DNA from: Actinomadura formosensis NBRC 14204 | GTDB taxonomy: Bacteria; Actinomycetota; Actinomycetes; Streptosporangiales; Streptosporangiaceae | Direction: 5' to 3' | DNA length: 37,846 nt | Assembly (NCBI RefSeq): GCF_001552155.1 | Contig: NZ_BCQQ01000063.1 | Span: 1-37,846 of the forward strand | Part shown: positions 8,001 through 14,438 of the stretch, one piece after another | Layout: each line of letters starts with the position of its first letter | How positions within the stretch are numbered: position 1 is the first letter of the stretch | Notes under the pieces: generated by a model | Databases searched by the model: none | Told to the model about the DNA's origin: nothing | What the model saw: only the letters and a program-made list of their open reading frames with translations | Program-made: the position numbers and the translations under genes

Positions 8001-8495
8001 CTAGGACTCGGCGCGGCTGTAGACGAGGCGCTCGCCGATACCGCCGGAGCGCCAGACGTCGTTGCAGGCCTCGGCCATCCGGTCGAGCCCGTCGACGATC
8101 GTCGCGTACACGTTGCCGGGGACCCAGCCGACGTCCCCGTTCAGCAGCAGGTTGTTGCGGCCGTAGAAGATGGCGAGGTCGATGACGCCGGGCAGCGCGT
8201 GGATGTTCTTCTCCTCCTTGAACTTCCGGTCGAGCATCCCGCCGGGGAAGGAGAAGTAGACGACGTCGCCCGGGATGGGGGTGACGGTGGGGTTCTCCAG
8301 GCCGACCTCTTCCTCGGAGAACCGTTCGACCATCGTGTACACCTCGTTGCGGGCGTACTTGGCGTGGTACGCCTCGCCGCCGAGGGGCAGGGCGCGCCAT
8401 ACCGCCTCGCAGGTCCGCGGGGCGTCCTTCTCCAGTAGCTCCGCGACGCATGAGACGCCGCGACGTTCCAGAGTGATGGTCATGAGCTTGGGCAT
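8001..8495 (-). CDS. DUF3830 family protein (cyclophilin-like fold)
   Basis: 164 residues beginning MPKLMTITLERRGVSCVAEL, the opening typical of DUF3830 proteins, which are predicted to have a cyclophilin-like beta-barrel and are commonly found next to hydantoinase, amidase and Asp/Glu-racemase genes. Conserved features seen: a CVAELLEKDAPRTCEAVW segment, GEAYHAKYARNEVYT and a C-terminal NVYATIVDGLD. No catalytic function is established for the family. ATG 8495 has an excellent ribosome site (GGGGAGG, six bases). An in-frame open stretch continues upstream but crosses the promoter and operator at 8660, so it is not used. It is the first gene of the operon 8495-5710. Confidence 0.82.
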   Translation of the reverse strand: MPKLMTITLERRGVSCVAELLEKDAPRTCEAVWRALPLGGEAYHAKYARNEVYTMVERFSEEEVGLENPTVTPIPGDVVYFSFPGGMLDRKFKEEKNIHALPGVIDLAIFYGRNNLLLNGDVGWVPGNVYATIVDGLDRMAEACNDVWRSGGIGERLVYSRAES

Positions 8496-8556
8496 GCTGG
8501 GCCTCCCCGCGACAGGGGTGGGCGAGAGCGTCGCCACCCGAAGGACTCTTTCCGTT

Positions 8557-8566
8557 AGAGCGCTCT
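8557..8566. promoter_or_regulatory. Short perfect palindrome AGAGCGCTCT
   Basis: A 10-bp perfect palindrome with the central GAGCGCTC core seen in many LacI-family operators. It lies in the untranslated leader of the DUF3830 operon. Palindromes of this length occur by chance in GC-rich DNA, so the regulatory assignment is weak. Confidence 0.25.
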
Positions 8567-8659
8567 GGGATCCGTCCTGGCCCTGCTGGGCAGCGGTTGC
8601 GACGGTCTTGCAGCACACGTGGTCAGGGCGGTGAACCCGGGGTCGCGGGGCACCGCGCT

Positions 8660-8698
8660 GATTGTTGACAATCCTACGAACGCTTCCTAGCGTGTCAA
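8660..8698. promoter_or_regulatory. Overlapping divergent promoters sharing one GntR operator
   Basis: The near-perfect palindrome GATTGTTGACAATC (8660-8673) shares its arms with the operator at 5651. On the plus strand TTGACA (8665-8670), a 17-base spacer and TAGCGT (8688-8693) form a promoter for the dehydrogenase gene; the operator contains its -35. On the minus strand TTGACA (8698-8693), a 16-base spacer and TAGGAT (8676-8671) form a promoter for the DUF3830 operon; the operator overlaps its -10 and start. One bound dimer could therefore shut both directions. Confidence 0.82.
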
Positions 8699-8750
8699 TG
8701 CCTCTCCGAGGTGCCTTCACCTAACTCCGCACACCCCGGAAGTGACGCCG

Positions 8751-9761
8751 ATGGAGCCTGTCCAGCACGGACCCGGTGGGTCCCCTGACGTGGTGGTACT
8801 CGTCGGGGACGTCCATCCGCGCGGCATGGCGGAGGCGGAGCGGCTCGCGCGTGTCCGGTACGTGCGGGAGACGGAGCTGGCGGAGGCCCTTCCCGGTGCC
8901 GACGCGGTCTTCATGTGGGACTTCCTGTCGGACGCGCTGGCGGGCGCGTGGCCGCCGGGCGGGGGCCCGGACTGGGTGCACATCGCGAGCGCCGGCGTCG
9001 ACCGCCTGCTGTTCCCCGCCCTGGTCGAGGGTGACACCATCGTCACCAACTCGCGAGGGATCTTCGACGAGCCGATCGCCGAGTACGTCCTCGGGCTCGT
9101 GCTGGCGTTCGCCAAGGACCTGCACACCACCCTCCGGCTGCAGGGCGAGCGCCGCTGGCGGCACCGCGAGACCGAGCGGATCACCGGCGCCCGCGCGCTC
9201 GTCATCGGCACCGGGCCGATCGGCCGCGCCATCGGCCGCCGCCTCGGCGCGGCCGGGCTCGCCGTCGCCGGCGCCGGCCGCACCGCCCGCGACCCCGACC
9301 CCGACCTCGGCACCGTCCATCCGGTGGAACGGCTGGACGAGGCGCTCGCCGAGGCCGACTACGTGGTGCTCGCCGCGCCGCTGACCCCGCAGACCCGCGG
9401 CATGATCGACGCCGCCGCGCTGGCGCGGATGCGGCCGTCCGCGCGGCTCATCAACGTGGGGCGCGGTGCGCTGGTGTGCGAGCCCGACCTCGTCAAGGCG
9501 CTCCACGACGGCCGGATCGCGGGCGCCGCGCTCGACGTCTTCGAGGACGAGCCGCTCCCGGCGTCCTCGCCGCTGTGGGAGATGCCGAACGTCGTCGTCT
9601 CCCCGCACATGTCCGGCGACGTGATCGGCTGGCGGGACGAGCTCGTCCGGCTGTTCACCGACAACCTCGGCCGTTACGTGTCCGGCCGCCCGCTGCGCAA
9701 CGTCGTGGACAAGCGGCTCGGCTATGTCGGATCGACCATGGACAAGAGGAGGCGGTCATGA
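8751..9761 (+). CDS. D-2-hydroxyacid dehydrogenase, NAD(P)-dependent
   Basis: 336 residues of the D-isomer-specific 2-hydroxyacid dehydrogenase family, which interconvert 2-oxo and D-2-hydroxy acids. The nucleotide-binding domain (about 105-290) shows GTGPIGRAIGRRLG at 153-166. The catalytic set is complete: R238 in INVGRGAL, E267 in DVFEDEPL and H286 in SPHMSGD. ATG 8751 is preferred because GGAAG lies eight bases upstream; GTG 8742 is an in-frame alternative. The last bases overlap the next gene as ATGA, so the amidase is probably translationally coupled. It is transcribed from the operator-covered promoter at 8665-8693, divergent from the DUF3830 operon. A 2-oxo acid made in the same pathway is the likely substrate. 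Confidence 0.88.
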   Translation: MEPVQHGPGGSPDVVVLVGDVHPRGMAEAERLARVRYVRETELAEALPGADAVFMWDFLSDALAGAWPPGGGPDWVHIASAGVDRLLFPALVEGDTIVTNSRGIFDEPIAEYVLGLVLAFAKDLHTTLRLQGERRWRHRETERITGARALVIGTGPIGRAIGRRLGAAGLAVAGAGRTARDPDPDLGTVHPVERLDEALAEADYVVLAAPLTPQTRGMIDAAALARMRPSARLINVGRGALVCEPDLVKALHDGRIAGAALDVFEDEPLPASSPLWEMPNVVVSPHMSGDVIGWRDELVRLFTDNLGRYVSGRPLRNVVDKRLGYVGSTMDKRRRS

Positions 9762-11176
9762 GCGACGCGGCCGACCTGACCGCGACCGAACTGCTGGCGG
9801 AGTACGGGGCCGGGGCGCTCTCCCCGGTCGAGGCCGCCGAGGCCGTCCTCGCCCGGATCGCGCGGGACGACCCGGGCATCAACGCGTTCTGCCTCGTCGA
9901 CGAGGAGACGACGCTCGACATGGCGCGCGCCGCGGCCGACCGGTGGCGGCGCGGCGCGATGCTCGGCCCGCTGGACGGCGTGCCCGTCTCCATCAAGGAC
10001 GTCCTGCTCACCCGCGGCTGGCCCACGCTGCGCGGCTCCACGACCACCGACCCGGCGGGCCCGTGGGACGAGGACGCGCCGGCGGTGGCGCGGCTCCGCG
10101 AGCAGGGCGCGGTGTTCGTCGGCAAGACGACCACGCCCGAGTTCGCGTGGAAGGGCGTCACCGACAGCCCGCTCACCGGCGTCACCCGCAACCCGTGGGA
10201 CACCTCCCGCACGCCGGGCGGGTCGAGCGGCGGCGCGGCGGCGGCCGTCGCGGCGGGCATGGCGCCGCTCGCGCTCGGCACCGACGGCGGCGGCTCGGTG
10301 CGCATCCCGGCCGCGTTCACCGGCACGTTCGCCCTCAAGCCGACGTACGGCCGCGTCCCGCACTACCCGGCGAGCCCGTTCGGCACGCTCGCGCACACCG
10401 GCCCGATGACCAACACGGTCGCGGACGCGGCGCTGCTGCTGGACGCGGTGTGCGGCGCCGACGGCCGGGACTGGTCGTCGCTGCCGCCGCCGGACGTCCC
10501 GTTCACCGGCGGCGGGCCGGACGAGCTGACCGGCCTGCGCGTCGCGTTCAGCCCCGACCTCGGGTTCGCGGAGGTCGATCCGCAGGTCGCGGCGTCCGTG
10601 GCGGCCGCCGCCGAGGTGTTCACCGAACTGGGCGCGAAGGTCGAGCAGGTCGATCCGGGGCTCGGCGGCGACCCCGTCGAGGAGTTCGAGATCCTCTGGT
10701 TCGCGGGTGCCGCCAAGGTCGTCGAGCACCTGTCCGCGCAGGCTCGGACGCGGCTCGACCCGGGCCTTCGGGAGATCTGCGAGCAGGGTGCGCGGTACTC
10801 GGCCGCCGACTACCTCGCCGCCACCGCCCGCCGCATGGAGCTGGGCCGCGTCATGGGCCTGTTCCACGAGCGGTACGACCTGCTGCTGACGCCGACGATG
10901 CCGATCGCCGCGTTCGAGGCCGGCCGGGAGGTCCCGGCGGGCTCGCCGTCCCCGCGCTGGACGAGCTGGACCCCGTTCACCTACCCGTTCAACATGACCC
11001 AGCAGCCCGCCGCGAGCCTGCCGTGCGGCTTCACCGCGGACGGGCTGCCCATCGGCCTGCAGGTCATCGGCGCCCGGCACGCCGACGCCCTGGTCATGAC
11101 CGCCTGCGCCGCCTACGAGCAGGCGCGCCCGTGGCGTGGCCGGCGGCCGGAGCGGGGCGCCGGCGGGAGGCCCTGA
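9758..11176 (+). CDS. Amidase-signature (AS) family amidohydrolase
   Basis: 472 residues, standard length for AS amidases, which hydrolyse carboxamides through a Ser-cisSer-Lys triad. All three are visible: K80 in PVSIKDVLL, the cis-serine in TPGGSSGGA (about 156-157) and nucleophile S180 in GTDGGGSVRIPA. The GatA-type C-terminal region NMTQQPAASLPCGF is present, but no GatB or GatC gene is nearby, so this is a stand-alone catabolic amidase rather than the tRNA amidotransferase subunit. AGGAGG precedes ATG 9758, which overlaps the dehydrogenase stop by four bases. It belongs to the GntR-controlled island; releasing ammonia and a carboxylate from an amide substrate is the likely entry or late step. 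Confidence 0.9.
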   Translation: MSDAADLTATELLAEYGAGALSPVEAAEAVLARIARDDPGINAFCLVDEETTLDMARAAADRWRRGAMLGPLDGVPVSIKDVLLTRGWPTLRGSTTTDPAGPWDEDAPAVARLREQGAVFVGKTTTPEFAWKGVTDSPLTGVTRNPWDTSRTPGGSSGGAAAAVAAGMAPLALGTDGGGSVRIPAAFTGTFALKPTYGRVPHYPASPFGTLAHTGPMTNTVADAALLLDAVCGADGRDWSSLPPPDVPFTGGGPDELTGLRVAFSPDLGFAEVDPQVAASVAAAAEVFTELGAKVEQVDPGLGGDPVEEFEILWFAGAAKVVEHLSAQARTRLDPGLREICEQGARYSAADYLAATARRMELGRVMGLFHERYDLLLTPTMPIAAFEAGREVPAGSPSPRWTSWTPFTYPFNMTQQPAASLPCGFTADGLPIGLQVIGARHADALVMTACAAYEQARPWRGRRPERGAGGRP

Positions 11177-11222
11177 GCAGCCGGGCCACTGCGTCTCGTC
11201 CCGCTTTCGCCCGCGCACGTGC

Positions 11223-12305
11223 TCACTGGGGCGGGCCTTCCGTCAGGCGGAGCGTGGTCGCCATCCGGGTTCCCTGGGGGATCGTCCACTCGACGCGGAC
11301 GGTGTCGCCCGGATGATGTGACAGCATCAGCGTCGTGAGGGTGGACGGGCTGTCCACCACGCTGTCGCCGAAGGCGATGATCGCGGCGCCGACCGGGATG
11401 CCGGCGGCCTCGGCCGGGGTGCCGGGCACGATCTCGGCGACCAGCGCGCCGGGGGAGCGGCCGTTGGGGCGGACCTTCACGCCGAGCATGGCCGTGGGGC
11501 CGATGTGCACGGTCGAGGACGCCTCGCCGCGCTGGATCCGCCGGGCGATCTCCAGCGCCCGGTTGGACGGGATGGCGTAGCCGCGGTGGTACTTCGCCTC
11601 CTTCGTCCCCTTGGTGGGGAGCCCGGCGGACGCGGCGGTGTTGATGCCGATCACCTTCCCGGCGGTGTTCAGCAGCGGTCCGCCGGAGTCGCCCGGCTTG
11701 ATCGGCGCGTTGGTCTCGATCAGCCCGGTGAGCCGCTCGGACGTGCCGGTGCTGTCGTCGCGGGCGGTGATGGACTGCTCCAGCGCGGTGACCTCGCCGG
11801 TGACGACGGCCGGCGTCCCGCCCCTGCCGCCCGCGTTGCCGACGGCGGTCACCGGGTCGCCGACCCCGGCCCCGGCCACGGACGCGAACGAGGCGGCCTT
11901 CAGCCCGGACGCGCCGGTCAACCGGATCACCGCGATGTCGCCCGCCCGGTCGTAGCCGACGACCTCCGCCGGATAGGTGCGGCGGTTGTCGGTGTCGGTG
12001 CCCCTGATCGTGGTGGCGCCCCTGATGACGTGGTTGTTGGTGAGCACGAACCCGGCCGCGGTGAGCACGATGCCCGTCCCGGCGGCGCGGGTTCCGTCGA
12101 GGGGCTGCTCGGTCTCGATGTTGACGACGCCGGGCCGGCGTCCGCTGGGCTTGGCGTGCCCGGTCGCGGGGGTCGTGACGGGCGGCGGGACGTTCTCGTG
12201 CCGGCCGCTGTCCGGCACCCGGCAGCCGGGGACGAGGAGGGCCGCCGGCATGGCCAGGAGCATCAGAATCGCGGCACGGGCGCCGCGAGGGCTCGCGCTC
12301 ACCAC
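11223..12305 (-). CDS. HtrA/DegP-like S1C serine protease with PDZ domain, putative lipoprotein
   Basis: 360 residues. An N-terminal export signal (AAILMLLAMPAALLVPGC) ends in a lipobox-like cysteine at C28, though Pro at -2 is unusual. The trypsin-like domain covers about 60-260 with triad H92 (TNNHVI), D123 (GDIAVIRL) and S207 (KPGDSGGPL). A single PDZ domain occupies about 270-355 (GALVAEIVPGTPAEAAG). Such proteins degrade or refold damaged exported proteins at the cell surface. Start is GTG 12305 (a second GTG follows) with GGAGGAGG at good distance. It is convergent with the amidase gene with 46 bases between, and appears monocistronic. The inverted repeat at 12343 lies in its promoter region. 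Confidence 0.9.
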   Translation of the reverse strand: MVSASPRGARAAILMLLAMPAALLVPGCRVPDSGRHENVPPPVTTPATGHAKPSGRRPGVVNIETEQPLDGTRAAGTGIVLTAAGFVLTNNHVIRGATTIRGTDTDNRRTYPAEVVGYDRAGDIAVIRLTGASGLKAASFASVAGAGVGDPVTAVGNAGGRGGTPAVVTGEVTALEQSITARDDSTGTSERLTGLIETNAPIKPGDSGGPLLNTAGKVIGINTAASAGLPTKGTKEAKYHRGYAIPSNRALEIARRIQRGEASSTVHIGPTAMLGVKVRPNGRSPGALVAEIVPGTPAEAAGIPVGAAIIAFGDSVVDSPSTLTTLMLSHHPGDTVRVEWTIPQGTRMATTLRLTEGPPQ

Positions 12306-12342
12306 GGCGCCTCCTCCCCCCAGGGTCCTTCCATGATTCCCG

Positions 12343-12355
12343 ATTCCCAGGGAAT
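12343..12355. promoter_or_regulatory. Inverted repeat ATTCCC-A-GGGAAT upstream of the protease
   Basis: Six-base perfect arms with a one-base centre, about 40 bases upstream of the protease start; a further GATTCCC copy sits directly beside it. This could be an operator for the envelope protease. No regulator can be named and chance is possible. Confidence 0.35.
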
Positions 12356-12409
12356 AGTCCGAGATGGGAGAAAGTGCCGGATGGGGAGGGGGCGCCGGGG
12401 CGCGCCGCG

Positions 12410-12765
12410 TCAGCGGGTGAAGTAGTGCCGGGGGTTCTCGATCAGCATCTGGTCGAGCTGCGCGCCGGTGACGCCGGGGCGTCCATGGCGCACTTGAGGA
12501 ACGCGGCCTTGACGCCGGTTCCGGCGATGCCCTCGGTGAGGTCGCGGGTGAAGTGGGCGATCATCGGGTCGGGGCCGCCGTCCAGCATCGTGCCGGGGCC
12601 CCGGAAGTGGAACTGGAACGGAAGGTCGCTGTAGGGGTAGATGCCCGTCGCGACGATGATGTTGAGCTCGGGGACCTGCTCGGCGATCCGCTGGATGCGC
12701 GGGATGTGGCGGCCGAGCCCCACACGGCCGGGTCGGCGATCGTGGTGATGCCGCGGCTCTCCCTC
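12410..12765 (-). pseudogene. Phosphotriesterase-family remnant (truncated, two frameshifts, internal deletion)
   Basis: Pieces of a phosphotriesterase-like amidohydrolase are readable in order but not in one frame. GITTIADPAVWG is followed, after a one-base loss near 12711-12722, by LGRHIPRIQRIAEQVPEL, then IIVATGIYPYSDLPFQFH, DPMIAHFTRDLTEGIAGTG and FLKCAMDAP. A second one-base shift near 12471-12482 leads to GVTGAQLDQMLIENPRHYF and the stop. In intact family members the KCA-DEPG-T segment lies mid-protein and the QL--ML--NPRR-F segment at the very C-terminus, so about 170 residues with the later metal-binding histidines are missing. The N-terminal metal-binding HEH region is also absent. 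The join falls at a G-x-T sequence common to both ends, suggesting deletion between short repeats. Confidence 0.8.
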
Positions 12766-12785
12766 CGCGCACCCCACGGGTGCAT

Positions 12786-12799
12786 ACCGACCGGTCGGT
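12786..12799. promoter_or_regulatory. Perfect palindromic operator ACCGACCGGTCGGT
   Basis: A 14-bp perfect palindrome about 50 bases before the TetR start codon, in the position expected for autoregulation. Its form matches many actinobacterial TetR-family operators. It lies between the pseudogene and the TetR gene, so it may once have controlled both. Confidence 0.7.
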
Positions 12800-12850
12800 T
12801 TCTGGCAAGCTGGGACGTGGAACGCACCCGCGTCAATGGGAGGTGCCCAG

Positions 12851-13468
12851 GTGACGGACACGGAATCGAGACCAGGGCCGGAGCCGATGGCGCCCGTCCG
12901 GCGGAGCGAGGTCGAGCGGCGCATCCTGGACGCCGCGCTCCGCCTGTTCGCCGAACGCGGCTTCGACGGGACGTCCGTGCAGGAGATCGTCGCGGCGGCC
13001 GAGGTCACCAAGGGCGCCCTGTACCACTACTTCGACTCCAAGCACGATCTCCTCTACGAGATCTACCACTCGCTGATCGCCCGGCAGCTCGCCGACCTCG
13101 GCGCGGTGCTCGCCCGCGGCCTGCCGCCGCGCGAGACGGTCCACGCGGTGCTGACCGGGCTGATCCGCAGCACGGCGGAGCACATCGACGAGGCGAAGGT
13201 CTTCTCCCGCGAGATGCACCGGCTGGACGACGCCCGGATGCGCTCGGTCCGCGCCGACCGCCGCCGCTACCACGTGATGTTCCGCGGCCTCATCGAGCAG
13301 GGCCTGCGGGACGGCGTGTTCAGCACCGCCACGCCCGCCGAGACCGTCACGCTCGTCGCACTCGGCATGGTGAACCAGATGCCGTCCTGGTACCGGCCGG
13401 ACGGCCCGAAGACCGCCGGGCGGCTCGCGGACGAGGTCGCCGGCTTCGTCCTCGCCGCCCTCGGCTAG
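12851..13468 (+). CDS. TetR family transcriptional regulator
   Basis: 205 residues. The N-terminal TetR DNA-binding domain is clear (about 17-65: RILDAALRLFAERGFDGTSV, then VTKGALYHYFDSKHDLLYEI with the recognition helix). The C-terminal ligand/dimer domain is about 80-205 and not diagnostic, though the segment order resembles KstR2/FadR-like regulators of acyl-CoA metabolism. GTG 12851 is chosen because GGGAGGTG precedes it at five bases; the in-frame ATG at 12836 lies upstream of that ribosome site. The palindrome at 12786 is its likely own operator. The gene overlaps the convergent oxidoreductase gene by four bases at the stop codons. Confidence 0.9.
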   Translation: MTDTESRPGPEPMAPVRRSEVERRILDAALRLFAERGFDGTSVQEIVAAAEVTKGALYHYFDSKHDLLYEIYHSLIARQLADLGAVLARGLPPRETVHAVLTGLIRSTAEHIDEAKVFSREMHRLDDARMRSVRADRRRYHVMFRGLIEQGLRDGVFSTATPAETVTLVALGMVNQMPSWYRPDGPKTAGRLADEVAGFVLAALG

Positions 13469-14370
13469 CGCCTCGCCTGCAGATGCAGGGCGGCGTCGCG
13501 GACGTCGCCGAGTTCGGCGTCCCAGTCGCCCGGCGGGGACAGCGGCATCAGCACGAACTTCGACAGCCCCGCCTCGACGAGCCGCTTGAGATGCGCCTCC
13601 AGACCGTCCAGGTCGGGGGCGACGTCGTCGAGCGGAGCGGGCCCGCTGACCCGCCGCCGGACACGGTCGAACCGGTCCCGGGCCTGCGCGGACAGCGGCC
13701 CGCGCCGGTAGGGGACGACGGCGCCGAAGTGCTCCTCCTCGATCTCGCGTCCCGCGCCCGCCGCCGCCTCCTGGACGGCGGCCCGCCCGCGTTCCCCCTC
13801 CGCCGGGGTGATGAAGGAGGCGAGCCACCCGTCCGCCAGCCGCCCGGTGCGGCGCAGCTCGGCCTCGGAGGTTCCGCCCATCCACACGTCGAACCCCCGC
13901 GCCGCCGGTTGCGGCAGGACGCGCAGCCCCTCGTAGCGGAACCGCGGCCCGTCGTGGGTGACCTCCTCCCCGGCCCAGAAGCGGCGCAGCAGCGGCAGCG
14001 CCTCCTCGAAGATCGCCGCCCGTTCCTCCCGCCGCACGCCGAACGCCTGCTGCTCGCCGGCGTGCCGCTGGCCGAGCCCGAACGCGGGCAGCAGCCGCCC
14101 GCCGCAGAGCACGTCGAGCGAGGCGAGCTGCCCGGCGAGGACGGCGGGGGAGCGGCCCGGCAGCGTCAGCACGGCGGTGCCGATCTTGATCCGGGAGGTC
14201 AGCGCCGCCGCGTAGGCGAGCGTGACCACCGGGTCGAGTGCGGGCCCGGTGACCCGTTCGGAGACCCACAGCGAGTCGAACCCCTCGCGTTCGAGCCCGA
14301 GCGCGAGGGCGGCCGGCGTCTGCGGGCCGAGCGGGGACGCGGTGGGGGCCATGCCGATGCGAACGATCAC
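13465..14370 (-). CDS. LLM class flavin-dependent (F420/FMN) oxidoreductase
   Basis: 301 residues with a luciferase-like TIM barrel. Motifs: LEREGFDSLWVSERV near the N-terminus, DPVVTLAYAAALTSRIKIGTAV (split across strands 3-4), GRLLPAFGLGQ, and FDVWMGGTSEAELRRTGRLADGW in the second half. Such enzymes use FMNH2 or F420; in actinomycetes F420 is common, but the cofactor cannot be decided here. GTG 14370 is taken as start because the barrel begins at VRIGMAPT; ATG 14352 is an alternative and neither has a clean ribosome site. It is convergent with TetR, which may not control it. Substrate unknown. Confidence 0.85.
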   Translation of the reverse strand: MIVRIGMAPTASPLGPQTPAALALGLEREGFDSLWVSERVTGPALDPVVTLAYAAALTSRIKIGTAVLTLPGRSPAVLAGQLASLDVLCGGRLLPAFGLGQRHAGEQQAFGVRREERAAIFEEALPLLRRFWAGEEVTHDGPRFRYEGLRVLPQPAARGFDVWMGGTSEAELRRTGRLADGWLASFITPAEGERGRAAVQEAAAGAGREIEEEHFGAVVPYRRGPLSAQARDRFDRVRRRVSGPAPLDDVAPDLDGLEAHLKRLVEAGLSKFVLMPLSPPGDWDAELGDVRDAALHLQARR

Positions 14371-14438
14371 CTCTCGACCGTACGCGGCGTCAGTTCCGTG
14401 ACGCAACCATGGAAGGAGGGGCGGCGATCACGGCGGCG

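Noticed and set aside
8496..8720. In-frame N-terminal extension of the DUF3830 protein
   Set aside because: It would run through the promoters and operator; a strong ribosome site and the family start are at 8495.
9758..11176. GatA subunit of the glutamyl-tRNA amidotransferase
   Set aside because: No gatB or gatC neighbour, and the gene is coupled to a 2-hydroxyacid dehydrogenase under a catabolic operator.
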